64,000 nucleotides of DNA from contig OX422222.1 in NCBI GenBank assembly GCA_949130495.1, positions 273,534,109-273,598,108 on the forward strand, given 5' to 3'. The first letter of the stretch is position 1. The number at the start of each line of letters is the position of its first letter. Made by a program: the position numbers and the translations under genes. Below the pieces are notes generated by a model. The model did no database searches, had not been told where the DNA came from, and saw only the letters and a list, made by a program, of their open reading frames with translations. Shown here in pieces: positions 34,236 through 46,169 of the stretch. The DNA comes from Sambucus nigra (taxonomy: Eukaryota > Streptophyta > Magnoliopsida > Dipsacales > Adoxaceae).

Positions 34236-35869
34236 CACAAATACGCACAATGTATACACGAAAACGGCCTTTATCTAATTTTGGAATAGATTTTTTTTAA
34301 AAGTTTTGTTCATATCAAAATCTAAATCTATTTGTCTAGTTTGATATTGATGGTTTCAGATTTTTTGTGGAGATTGTTAGTTTTTTTTTAGATTGTTGGT
34401 TTGAATAAAATTTTCAAATTTGGATTTTTTTTTGTTTATATTGATGGTTTGAATCCAAATTTTCAAATTTGATTTTTTTTTAGATTATTTTTTTTTTTTG
34501 GGGGGGGGGGGAGATATTGCTAGTTTAAATCCAAATTTTCAGATTTGGGATTCCTTTTTAGATTCTCGGCTTTTTTTTATATTGTTGGTTTGAATCCAAA
34601 TTTTCATATTTGTTTTTTTTTAGATTGTTGGGGTTTTTATGAAAAATAAGTTTAAGATACATTCCATGGTGAATGACGCAACAAATACAAGCCCATGCAC
34701 TGTGCCCCTTATGAACATCAAGACCTTCAAGATTTTCTTGGAAGAAAAGAAAACCTGACAAAGCAAGTAGAAATGTGGGAAGCAAGTGAAGATATTGGAG
34801 TAATAATATTCACATAAATAATAGAGGCAACACATTTTGTGTGGGTTTAATACTTTGCATTTTCTTTTTTTTAATTCATCTGAATCCAAATTTTCGGATT
34901 TGGGTTTTCTGTGTGGGGGGGGGGGGGGGAGGGATTGTTAGTTTGAATACAAATTTTCAGATCTGGATTTTTTTTGGAGATAGTTTTTTAGGGTTCTTAC
35001 AATTAGTCTCGTTTACTAAGCATGTAGTTAAATATGTCCTACAATCTTTTTTTTGCTCCAACAGGTCCCATTACAAAAAAATTGCTTCAATAGAGCCTAT
35101 TTGTCAACAAGTAGCAAATATTCACTATATGTATAAATAGGACCTATTGAGAAAAAATTATTTTGATATGACCAATTAGAAAATGTCTTACGTAGACATC
35201 GCGCGACATCTCCATGTCGCTCGAACGAGATGAGATCTTGCTTGAACGACCTGGACATCAAAATCGAGGAACGCTGCAGGAAAATGACTTATTTATCAAG
35301 CACTCTTTTTTTTATTAGAGATTGTTTGTTTGAATCCAAATTTTCAAATTTGGTTTTTGGGGGAGGATTATTTGGTTTGAATCCAAATTTTCAATTTGGG
35401 TTTATTTCGGGGGAATTTTTTTTTTTTTTTTTTGGACGCGGGGGGGGGGGGGGGGGGGGGAGGGGGGGAGGTGTTGTTTGTAGATTAGTTGTTTTTAAAT
35501 TTTCTATTAAATCATTTTAATTATATGTTTTGTCACTTTCAGATTTTTTTTAAGTATTTTTCTGATTTTTAATATGTATTTAGTGTTTTTCCAAAAAATT
35601 TTATTCTTTTTATGTATTATTTTAAGTTTTTAAATATATTTTTGTCAATTCTAGATTTTTTTTAAAAAAATTCGATATTTTTTCAGATTTTTAAAATTAT
35701 TTTTCTGTAAATATTAAATTTTTTACATATATTTTTTAATTTTCAAATGTTGTAAATATATTTTTGTCATTTTCTAATTGTTTAAAGGTTTTTTAGGATC
35801 TTTCAGATCTTAATTTTTTTTGTAATTTATATATTATAAAAAAATTTAAATGCCCCTCTATATAGAAAT
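34236..35869. repeat. Right interior of the MULE-like element with a tandem repeat and G-runs
   Basis: The phrase 'gaatccaaattttcaaattt' followed by a T-run and 'agattgttggttt' recurs at about 34,375, 34,440, 34,525, 34,590, 34,870, 34,945, 35,325 and 35,380, a degenerate repeat. G-runs of 10-22 follow T-runs at 34,500, 34,915 and 35,441. No gene is recognised. Confidence 0.6.
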
Positions 35870-36040
35870 GGACAAAAATACTCTCATACCACATGATCAC
35901 TTTTTTGTCTAAATTTTCAACACTATTAGGATTTGGAGATTATTTGAATTCGAAAAGTGTAGGGGGTATGTTTTGAAAATAAAAGTTCAGATGGTGAAGT
36001 GAACAGAGGGTAAAGTTTAGGAGGTTTGTGTAATTAATCC

Positions 36041-36520
36041 TATTTTTTTATGAACAATGTGTTAACTAATTTTTTTTATCCACAAAATCACATATCAAAA
36101 TGGTGAATAAATAAATAAATAAATAAAATGAACTAAGTTATATATAACATTCATTCATATTTTAACCACATTAACAAAATATCAATGAAATAATTGGCAA
36201 TTTCAATTTCTTTTCAAGTTTCTATCAGCTTCATCCCAAATTTTCAAGTTTACAACTGATAGATTTATTTAATCCAATTTTATCTCCCACTTAGATCGAG
36301 AACCAATTTCTATCCGAAGTCACTGAGAATCCAAAATTTTAACCACACTACAAGTCAAATGCACACCCACCTTTAGTTTTAGAATTTGCAAACATCATGG
36401 GAACCGTCAAGAATTCATCAAAACTGCAACATAAAATAGAAATATACACATGATTACACATGCTAATTAACTTAAAGATTTTTTTTAACTTTAATAGATT
36501 ACTAATCTTTGATTTTAGAC
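36041..36520. other. No recognised gene
   Basis: AT-rich spacer with an (ATAA)n run at 36,101-36,125. Nothing coding is seen. Confidence 0.4.
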
Positions 36521-36655
36521 TTAGATTGCGTTTGTTTTTTCATCTGAATCTGAAATCTGAATTCTAAAGTCTGAATTTGAAAAATATGCTTGTTTTTATA
36601 TTTGAATGGAACTCTGAATGAATGTATCTAGACTAATTCAAACTTCAAAGGTAAC

Positions 36656-39600
36656 TGTGACACCCCGCCTAATTAAATACCGGGCGATCACTCCTTTATT
36701 AAATTAAAATCAAGGTGAACAGTTGGTTCATTCTTAGCATCACTGTCGAAAAATAATTTTTCCAATTTAAACACCCTAAATAATTAAGCTAAGTGTCAAA
36801 ACCATTTTTAGACATTACTTTCCAAATGTTATTTTATAAACCAAGATTTAAATATGTACAACAATTCAATATTAAAGAATCACACCACAATTATCATGGA
36901 CAATACAATCCAAATAAATTTAACATTCAACAACTAAGTCCCAACATTTAAAATTTAAAGTAAAACATCCAGACAGTACTAAATCCCAAAGTGACAATAC
37001 TAGAAATAAATGAATCACAATGTCCAATAAAACAAATGGATAATGGGAACGGGCGACACATGTCCAACTGAATAAATAAGCTAGGAGTGGAACCAAATAA
37101 ATGAAGTCGTCTAAGCAAGAGGCCTACAACTCCCACCTAAGCTGCAGCGTGTTCCTTTCAAAGGATCCTACGCAAGACGCCCCTGTGGCTGGGCACCTGT
37201 AATATATACATATAGATACAAGAGAGAAAGGAAAATAGAAACGGGTCAGAGCCCGATAGTGTAAATGATTTAAAATTTGTTTAGCAAGTATTTAAAATGT
37301 TTACAGGCCAATGCAACAACATATTAGTGCGACACTCTCTTGAGAAATTCTCACCTCTCTTCTAATGTGCACACCTATCGCACTAATCTTCCCAACGGTT
37401 TAACTTATCTTATATCGCACTAAACTTCCCAATGGTTTAACTTATCTTAGGTTACTCGTAAGATTTAAAACTGAACAATATAATTGTTTAAGAGGAAAAT
37501 TTCATTCAGTAACAAAGCTCTCATTTTAGCTTTATTTATTAATAAAGTTTCCAGTGTTCCATTATACTTTTCAAAACAAGTATTTCCAATTTGAAGTCAT
37601 TATTCATTTCTTACCTACCATAGCACCGTAGGTAGTTCCAAATTTCAGGAATTCATATATATATCAAATACTCGTATAATATATATATTTTAACAGCACC
37701 CCACATAAAAATTATGGTGCGTGCATACTCTGTTATCCAATCCCTGTATCACTCGTACTAAGGGAAATACAAGTTCGGAATCACTCTCGAACTCTATTAA
37801 CACATGCACAACCAATATTGAGGCGAAGTATAGATTCCAAGTCTCTAAGAAGATAGCACATGCCCCCACATCTCTTAGGGCCGTCTGAACTATCGATTCG
37901 ATAGCCTATACCAAGGATTTCTATTTTCTAGGGTACGAGTCAATATCCCCCATAAAGGCACATCGAGATAAGATCGTCCCAGCGCGGTAACCTCAGGGAT
38001 AGCAAGTAGCGCGGGCACGATTTTTACACATAGGTAGTATATGCATAAACACAGTCATATAACTAAACTACTATTACCATATCAAATTAGGTACATTTCT
38101 AATCCCCTAATTACGACATTTGTCCTCATTTCTCATTATTTAGTTCTCACGTATGACCGTTCATTTCTTACTTTAATTTGAGGGATCATTCCAACTTATT
38201 GCGTAACACTCATGGACTCTATCCTCTCAAGTGTAGAATTCAGTAGGTAATCTAATTTCCAACGTAAATATCTTACGCGTCTCTCCCCTTAATACATAAT
38301 TTCATCATCCCTTATATGTAAATATCCCGAAATACAACTCTCGTTTTACATTAAAGGTCCCATAATTAGTTATAAGTCCTACTGGTCTTCTTTATCTCCC
38401 AAAACATTTTAATAAGGGTGTCCAAGGGTTATTTCTCATTAAATCGAATTTAACTAAATTTAAAAAAGGGAAATATTAGTCTGCCAGAAGGGGTCGATCG
38501 ATCGATGGCAGGAGCTCGATCGATCGATGCGTCGATCGATCGACACTCCTGGTTCGATCGATCGATCAAACAGGTATGCGAATTCTGCAGATTAGCAGTT
38601 ACGGGTTTCACAATCCAACCCCAATCAAATCCCGATTTTACACACCCAAACTCCCTAAAATTCGTACTATAATCAGTAGATACCCATATTATTCATCTTC
38701 TACTTAAAGCATGCAATTTTTCATCAGTAACCACGGATTAATAGGCCAAAACTTCATAAAAATCTCAAGAACCCTAGAATTTCTTTAACATGGTTCTAAT
38801 CAGTCTTTTTCCAGAAATTTCTACTCCTAATTCATCATAATTTCAAGGTTAAGCCTCTACATATGAAGGGGTTACCAGATTTACGTTCAAATCAATTCTA
38901 CATGCGATTTTCCTATCTCCAACGTGGATTTTCTTCTACCAAAATCGTTCTAATCACCCTAGACTAACATGAACGATGCATTAACGAAAATAAGCAAGAT
39001 AAATACTTGACTGAAAATTTTAGAATTCTGGTTCGCTGACGATTTTGGTGTGGTTGCGTTCCCCGTCGCGCGATCTACGCATTGGTGGTGGTGGCGGTGC
39101 AATCGGATGACTTTTTGGTCTTGGAAAGCTTTCTCCTTCCCTCTCCTATGGCCGTTCTAAGGTTTTGAGTCTGATAACCCTAAAGGACTCTTCTAAATGG
39201 ATGATATAGCCTAATAATTTTCGTGGGTTTAATTACCCAAAAATGCAAAATGTCCAAAATGCCCTCCCGGGATGTTAAATGGGCCTAAAAATGTCCCGAG
39301 ACCCAAACTAAACCCCAAGTACACTTTTCTGACTATCTCGACCCTTCCGGACAGGTTGGCGCACTCAAAACGATCATACGGATAACTTAAAAATATTTCA
39401 CTTTTATTAATCAACATTTATTCCCGACGCGACACATGCGCCTCCCGACTTAAATTTTCAAAATTGTCATTTTATTCACTCGTGACATTTCATAGAACCA
39501 ATATTATATTACTTTACTCATTAGTAATATTCAACAACAAGTTTCCCATAATTACTAACTCACATCACGTTAATAATTATAAAATAATTAATTTTCGGAT

Positions 39601-39676
39601 TTATATTAAATAATTAACTCACAATAAATTTAATAAATCCTCAAATTAATAAAGCATAAAAATACGGGGTATTACA
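36656..39676 (-). mobile_element. Solo LTR, same family as 6,854-11,162
   Basis: On the plus strand it starts TGTGACACCCCG and ends CGGGGTATTACA, so it is in minus orientation. A perfect 5-bp duplication GTAAC flanks it (36,651-36,655 and 39,677-39,681). At 3,021 bases it has no internal region. The complement shares the opening TGTAATACCCCGTATTTTTA and closing motifs with the solo LTR at 6.85 kb, so the pair are sisters in opposite orientation. Confidence 0.92.
38495..38575. repeat. Clustered CGAT palindromes in the solo LTR
   Basis: Four runs of 'gatcgatcgat' lie within 80 bases. The sister LTR has a related cluster at 7,994-8,030 ('cgatcgatcgatcgac', then 'gtcgattgattgac'). Confidence 0.8.
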
Positions 39677-39833
39677 GTAACCTTACCTCTTAACCATTCA
39701 GACACAAATATACTCGTTAGAATCTTAATTCATTTTTTTTAAAAATACTATTTGGTACCTCTTAAGTCTGAATGATTCAAATTCAGACTTAAGAAATAAA
39801 AACAAACAATACCTTGGATATAATTTTGTTTAA

Positions 39834-41209
39834 AAATTAGAATTTGTCCAAAATCGTTAATAAATCCGTTAAGTGTAACAGACATATGGTTTTTCTTAGT
39901 TACAGAATTTAAATGAATTACTAAATCAAATAAATATGTGAAAATAAAAGATAAAATAAAATTAAAAAAACTTTTGAAAAGGGTACTTTTATATATACCC
40001 ATAAATCTATTAATAACCCCATCCTTTTTTTATCCCCGCATAAATGGGTTTATATCCATTTAAACACCCCCATCAAATGGGGTCCGTAAAAAGAAAAGAA
40101 ATTTGATAAACTTGTTGATAAAATTAATTCCAAAGAATACCTTAAGTAAATCTTGGCACTCTCCCAATCTCTCTCCTTAATTGATCTCGGAACCTTTCAA
40201 TTACATATTCTGCTCTTATCTTCTTCTTTTTCCTCTCGTCTAACTAAAACCGCCAAAGGGGAATGAAATAAGACTATTCAATATATCATGACTTTGCAAG
40301 GCTTAAAGCCAAGTTTTTTTCAAAGAGATCGTATGTAACTCAATATCAGGTAGTTTAAAATCCAAATAATCTGACCGATTTCGTGTTAGTGATGTTGGCG
40401 GTAATCTAAATTGCTCCGAGTGTTTGGACGTTAAATTCATTTGGCTCTTCGTTTGGCTCTTACTTGAACTATAAGCTACTTAGTTCAGGGGGTTTAAAAG
40501 GAATATTATAGTTTTTTTATACCTTTGTTATTTGAACTTTTGAAAACTGATCATGGTGGTATGGAGAAAGTTATGGCGGGTTTATATAAAAACGGCCTTA
40601 AAAAAACACAACGCTAACTAAATAAACAAAAAAACTCAAACAACCCTGACCAGGCCTCCCCACACACCCCTTCGGCCAGCCCACAACCTACCTATTTGAC
40701 AATTGCACAGCCTCTCCCCCTCCCTCTCTCTCCGCACCACCACAACCTAAACCAAATCTGTGATTTTGTCCCGATTTTGGTTGCATTTTTGTGCTATTTG
40801 GGTGTGATTTTTGTTGAGATTTAGTTTTCATTTTGGTTGAGATCGAGATTGTAGGGTTCGGTTGATTACGGTTTGGGTTGTAAATTATTTGTGTTTGGTT
40901 GCAGGCCTGGAGGGAGGATGAGAGGAGGGTTGGGTGGTGGAGGGGGGTGGGGGGGGTGCTTTCGGGGATGGATGGGTGAGAGGTGATGGGGTTGCCGAGA
41001 ATGGCAGCAGTTGGGGACGTAAAGAAAGGGGGGGGGATCGATTGATTTATTCTTTTGGGTTGTGCATATATTTTTTTTAAAGTTTTTTGTTTCTTTTTAG
41101 ATAGTTATTTGATTTTGTAATTCATTTAAGTTCTTTTAATTAAAAAGAAAAGTCACATGTCAATCATACTTAACAAATTTATTAACGATTTTGGACAAAG
41201 TATAAATTG
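39834..41209. mobile_element. MULE-like TIR element
   Basis: The left end (39,834-39,950) reads 'tttgtccaaaatcgttaata' and 'aatttaaatgaattac'; the complement of the right end (41,080-41,209) reads 'tttgtccaaaatcgttaata' and 'cttaaatgaattac'. The inverted repeats are about 110 bases. The interior has a TATA-like 'tttatataaaaacgg', pyrimidine- and then purine-rich tracts and no open frame of note. A 9-bp duplication was not resolved. Confidence 0.65.
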
Positions 41210-41224
41210 TAAATAAAATGAGTA

Positions 41225-42990
41225 ATGATATACTACCTGGGTGTTAACCCCAGGTTAGTACATGGAGAGAATTTTTTTTTTGTTTTGCTTCTTTTTTTTT
41301 GGTTTTTTATGTGATTTATTAGTATTATTTGACTTTTTTTTTATTTAAAAAAAATTGTTTTATTAAAAAATAATATTTTTTATAAACTAAAAAAAATGTA
41401 TTGTTTAAAAACACTATTTCAATATAAAAAGATTTTTTTTCTGAAAAAAACTATTTCCAAAAAGAAGTTTAATATAAATATTTTTTTTACATTTTGAAAT
41501 AGTTTTAAGAAATACAAAAATTATTTTAAATGTTGTAAAATTAAAAAAAAAGTTCAAAAATAACGAGTGTCGCTGGCACGGACCTTTAAAAATAAGAGAA
41601 TATTGGATAAATGGGTGTTTGAGGGACTAAATAAGTTGAAAATAATAAAAAACATAATTTTTTATTAGATTAGTTTTTTAATGCAAAAATACAAAAATTA
41701 TTTTAAATGTTGTAAAATAAAAAAAAGGTTAAAAATAACGAGTGCCGTTGGCGCGGACCTTTAAAAATAAGAAAATATTGGGTAAATGAGTGTTTGAGGG
41801 ACTAAATGAGTTAAAAAAATTATTAGATTAGTTTTTTAATGTAGAAATACAAAAATTATTTCAAATGTTGTAAAATAAAAAAAAATGTTAAAAATAACGA
41901 GTGCCGCTGGCGCAGACCTTTAAAAATAAGAGAATATTGGGTAAATGAGTGTTTGAGGAACTAAATAGGTTGAAAATAATTAAAAACATAATTTTTTATT
42001 AGATTAGTTTTTTAATGCAAAAATACAAAAATTATTTTAAATGTTGTAAAATTAAAAAAAAAAGTTAAAAGTAACGAGTGCCGCTGACGCGGACCTTTAA
42101 AAATAAGAGAATATTGGGTAAATGGGTGTTTGAGGGACTAAATAGGTTGAAAATAATTAAAAACATAATTTTTTATTAGATTAGTTTTTTAATGCAAAAA
42201 TACAAAAATTATTTTAAATTAAAAAAAAAGGTTAAAAATAACCAGTTCCGCTGGCGTGGACCTTTAAAAATAAGAGAATATTGGGTAAATGGATGTTTGA
42301 GGGACTAAATAAGTCGAAAATAATTAAAAACATAATTTTTTATTAGATTAGTTTTTTAATGCAAAAAAACAACAATTAATTTAAATGTTGTAAAATAAAA
42401 AAAATAAAAAAGGTTAAAAATAACAAGTGCCGCTGGCGCGGACCTTTAAAAATAAGAGAATATTGGGTAAATGGATATTTGAGGGACTAAATAGGTTGAA
42501 AATAATTAAAAACATAATTTTTTATTAGATTAGTTTTTTAATGCAAAAATACAACAATTATTTTAAATGTTGTAAAATTAAAAAAAAAAATTAAAAATAA
42601 CTAGTGCCGCTAGCGCGGACCTTTAAAAATAAGAGAATATTGGATAAATGGGTGTTTGAGGGACTAAATGAGTTAAAAAAAATTATTAGATTAGTTTTTT
42701 AATGCAGAAATACAAAAATTATTTCAAATGTTGTAAAATAAAAAAAAAATTAAAAATAACAGGTGCCGCTAGCGCAAACCTTTAAAAATAAAAGAATATT
42801 AAGTAAATGGGTGTCCGAGGGATAAAATGAGTTTTCAAAAAAATAATTGAAAAAAACAAATAAACTATTCTAATAAAAAATTGTTTTTTATAATTGTTTT
42901 TAACTCATTTTACATGAAAAATAAAAAAAAAAGAATAGAAAAGGGCATCCCTGTGCTAGCCCAGGGTTAACACCCGGGTAGCCAAACATT
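41225..42990. mobile_element. TIR element carrying an eight-copy tandem array
   Basis: The left end has 'ctacctgggtgttaacccc' then 'aggttagtacatgg'; the complement of the right end has 'ctacccgggtgttaaccct' then 'gggctagcacaggg'. Between them are T- and A-rich flanks and a tandem array. No transposase is seen. The target duplication is unresolved, and the superfamily is unassigned. Confidence 0.7.
41560..42835 (+). repeat. Tandem array, 8 copies of about 160-180 bases
   Basis: Each unit has 'agtgccgctggcgcggacc' then 'tttaaaaataagagaatattgg', 'gtaaatgggtgtttgaggga', 'ctaaataggttgaaaa' and 'ttagattagttttttaatgc'. The 'cctttaaaaataag' block is found near 41,583, 41,758, 41,917, 42,094, 42,261, 42,443, 42,620 and 42,779. 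Copies two, seven and eight lack the 'aattaaaaacataa' segment, which explains the length variation. Confidence 0.92.
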
Positions 42991-43354
42991 ATTCAAATAA
43001 AATTGTATGCAAGTTTAAATAGAAGATTAGTAATGTATTTAAAAAACACTTAGATTAATTAATCGCAGTTAATATCAAAGTGGAGTTTCAATTTTTATTT
43101 AAAAAACAAATTGAGATATAATCAGATTACAAAAAGGTTCTTACACCTGTGAAACTATTTTTCATTTTTCCCAAAACAAGCTATATTTGATCGTTATCAG
43201 CGTGGGGCTTTAAATGAGGGTAACAAACAAGTGTGACCATGACTAAACATGATCAAAGGAATTCAAAACCGCACACTTGGCCTCATGTTAACCATCATTT
43301 TTGTATTCAATTAATCATCTCTCGAGATTTTTCTCTTGTTTCCTGATTGACACT

Positions 43355-43487
43355 AGTATATATAGGTGGAGCTATTAAGTCTCATTTCTAAGTCATTAAA
43401 AATCAACCTTTCTCCTAAAAAATCTGTGCAAGGGAGCTAGCTAGTTTAGATCAATTATATAACGCTTTTTTTTTTCAAAACATAGAT
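43355..43487 (+). promoter_or_regulatory. Promoter-like region of the small gene
   Basis: A TATA box 'tatatatagg' at about 43,357-43,366 lies about 120 bases upstream of the ATG at 43,488. The intervening leader has no earlier ATG that I see and is A- and T-rich like a plant 5' UTR. Confidence 0.4.
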
Positions 43488-43709
43488 ATGGCACAAGAAT
43501 TGAACACGCACAACTGGTTTGAGGTCGCCCCTGCACCTCTCATCTCTCATCAAAAACCCTCAAATGCTCCTAAATTGGAGACCATTCTTGAAGAAAGGTC
43601 ATCAGAGATGGGGTTTGATGTAGTTGGGCACAGGAGGGCTTTGTGTCTTCTTCGAATTATTCTCTCTTTTGCCTCTTATTTCTCAGTCAGCATATATTCC
43701 AATATTTGA
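43488..43709 (+). CDS. Hypothetical small protein (73 residues)
   Basis: I do not recognise the family. The start is the first ATG after a TATA box and a plausible leader (aaacatagATATGG). The product starts MAQELNTHNWFEVAPAPLI, continues with a basic and proline-containing stretch (HQKPSNAPKLETILEER), and ends with a hydrophobic segment LCLLRIILSFASYFSVSIY that could span a membrane. Codon composition is less AT-biased than the surroundings in the first 45 codons. It may be a complete small gene, a first exon whose donor I cannot place, or the truncated 5' part of a larger gene. The segment just downstream (43,775-44,365) is duplicated at 2.3 kb. Confidence 0.45.
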   Translation: MAQELNTHNWFEVAPAPLISHQKPSNAPKLETILEERSSEMGFDVVGHRRALCLLRIILSFASYFSVSIYSNI

Positions 43710-43774
43710 TTTGAAAAATTCTCTACACATCACAAAACTTCGCATTACCCTCCCCTACACATGGCTCACTAATT

Positions 43775-44365
43775 AGTTGATGTCAAGCACAAAAGGATGT
43801 TCCATATCTTCCTCTATATTTTTATATGCTAGTGTGTGTATTAGAGGCCATTGTTTTGAGAACTCTTATTTTGCACAAAAGGGTGGCATTACATCTCTAC
43901 TTTTCATGAAGGGTGTGAGATGGGCGTTGTACTCTGTACATATATATTGATACTAATTAACATGGAGAAGTTTGAAATATACCTTTTGCTTAGGAGGCAC
44001 TCTTCTCTATTTTAATTTCTGTTTTCATTCTAATTCAGCCTGGTTACTAATTTATTAACATGTTTATCTATATATTTCAAGATTTTTCCTCAGTCAATTA
44101 ATTATTATTTTATAAAAGTTAAAACTTCTTAAAAATACTAACCATTGAATATAGTCTGCACTACAGTGAATTTTCAACAAATAAAATGGAACCCACGTGT
44201 TAACCCTGTGTGAGGGATTATATGTAACAGGTCAAATATGAGGACATTTTTCAATTTCTTTGAACTACAGGGTGATGTAGAATAATTTCCCACAACATCG
44301 ATGTTGACACTACTGGACAGCTAAAAAAAGTTAGAAGTGATCTAAAGACAGGTTAATTTGTAAAA
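43775..44365 (+). repeat. Copy of the segment at 2,330-2,790
   Basis: It matches the 2.3-kb copy in order and orientation, with substitutions and indels. It follows the small hypothetical gene and could include its 3' untranslated part; no coding function is apparent in either copy. Confidence 0.6.
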
Positions 44366-46149
44366 ATTATTGACAGACCAAAACCTGCAATAATGGTAGT
44401 GAAGTTCATGGCTTCCACACTTCATATATAAAAAATTATATTTTGTATATATGGAGTAACTGATATGAGAACTTGCACACTTCTTCTGTAAGAGTATGGA
44501 GCTCAACCAAAAACAACAGAACAAATTTCTCCATGGAGCAGTTTGAAATGGTTATATAATTTTTTTGCGTACAAAGACACAAAATTTATCGCCCCAATGA
44601 GTTAAATCTTCAGAATCAATCTGTCCAAAAAATAATACATAATTGTGTGAAGATTAATTAGTCAAAAACAGTCGTTAAAGAGTATGCAAAACATTGGGTG
44701 TCTATATTAAAACTTCGGGAGTCTGGCACATATTATGAATAAAAAAAATGGATGTTAAAAGTCACTATACAGTATACACGTAACAGATAGTGTTGAGCTA
44801 CTCAATAATTTGCCAGTAGGAAGATAGATCCATAACAATAACAATTAATAAAATTAACATTTCGAGTATAATGACATAAATATTACGGAATTCAATTATC
44901 AATTTGGTACAGCCAAATTTTGGCAGCATTTGCAAAATATAAGTGGAACAACTGACTTTTCCAGTTTATCTTCAAGTTTCTCAAGCTGAGATTGTATATT
45001 TTTGCCCCGTTACAGTAGAAGCTTAAGAATCTTTTATTGAAGTGAGAATAAAAACATGAAATATACACTACAGAAGTGAATCACATCTAAACTATATATA
45101 GTTTATATGAGACATATGAGACTTCTTGAGACTGGCAGTCTGGCATTCATAGACTTATCAGGCACCATACACATATTTACCTTCACATTTCTTAAAAGTG
45201 TAAGGACAAGCATGAACATTTCTAAATTAAGGGGATAGTCAGGTTTGATGGTGCTAAATTCAGTGGATAGGAGTATGTAGAAAGAGCTTGCAAGTTGCAA
45301 CAAAGTTCAATTACTTCCACAAATTTTAAGGTTGTTCATTTATTTTGGGAGCCGACGTTAAGGTCCACATTCAAAATATTTATTATACAGCAATGGAATC
45401 CCTCAAATTTTCTTATTAAACTCAAGGACAAAATCTTTTGAATAAGGGGTGATGGGAGAACGGCCAAATATTACTTTATTACTGTATGAAGATGATCTTA
45501 TTACTTCATATTTCTACAAATGTAATTTTCTTTTTATTATTTAGTGAAGAACTTCCTCATTATTTAGGGAAGTATTTCATTACAAGTTTTGCTTCATAGT
45601 AAGTATAAGAAGTAGGAACCTTTTCAAAAGTAACTAGAATATGCACTATACCTGTGAACTCGAAACGCCTCTCATGTTCAAGGTAAATAAGTTAACTCCC
45701 CATAAAAGGCCTGCAAACAAAGAATGCGAAAGACAAAAACCTCATAAGTAGTTGAGATCAAAAATAATATACCAGTTGAAAGATGTAATCTCTGATGGTT
45801 CATAAATTAACTAATGTTCCGTATCTCTAACAGATAAATAATTACCCAAAAATTCTATTTGAATCAATCTCTCATTCCTCCCTCCTCCCCCCCCCCCCCC
45901 AAAAAAAAAAAAAAACCAAAAAAGCAATATGAACATATACATATATACACCTATTTCCTTTCTTTGCAACACATTATGAAACACATTACAACTTTCAATC
46001 TGCTGGAATATAAAGTACCCAAAGAAAATAGTTTATTCTTCAACTCCGGAACAAATCTGATACATGAAACTACGAACTACTCCATCATGCATATGTATCT
46101 TCAACTTGTTTTAGTACCCTTCGTTCTACAGACATGCTCTCTCCAACCG
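44366..46149. other. No recognised gene
   Basis: AT-rich sequence with only short open frames, for example 45,103-45,303 on the minus strand, which I do not recognise. A C-run followed by an A-run lies at 45,887-45,916. Confidence 0.4.
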
Positions 46150-46169
46150 CGTCCATAAAGGTATAGAAA

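Larger units (their letters stand above)
11479..36040. mobile_element. MULE-like TIR element, split by nested insertions
   Basis: The left terminal region (11,479-11,640) and right terminal region (about 35,870-36,040) are inverted copies. The left reads 'cctgaactttaccaatctg' then 'ttcactttaccacccgaaa'; the complement of the right reads 'cctaaactttaccctctg' then 'ttcacttcaccatctgaac'. The 8 bases TATTTTTT flank both ends (11,471-11,478 and 36,041-36,048), close to the 9-bp duplication of Mutator-like elements, although the run of T weakens this. Removing the PIF-like element (11,694-13,638) and the Tat retrotransposon (13,819-34,235) leaves about 2.2 kb. No transposase is seen, so it is non-autonomous. 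Confidence 0.65.
36525..39823. mobile_element. Small MITE split by a solo LTR
   Basis: Left end 'attgcgtttgttttttcatc' and, complemented from the right end, 'attgtttgtttttatttctt' resemble each other, with subterminal 'ctgaatctgaa' and 'ctgaatttgaa' words on both sides. Without the LTR at 36,656-39,676 it is about 280 bases. Family and target duplication are unresolved. Confidence 0.5.

Noticed and set aside
34841..35520. Open frames with glycine runs
   Set aside because: They come from G-runs and T-rich degenerate repeats in the MULE interior.
41560..42835. CRISPR-like regular spacing of repeats
   Set aside because: The units are tandem copies of 160-180 bases with no unique spacers, in a plant transposon with terminal inverted repeats.
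45103..45303. A 66-codon minus-strand open frame as a possible last ALIS exon
   Set aside because: It does not resemble the ALIS C-terminus and has no fitting acceptor in the right phase.
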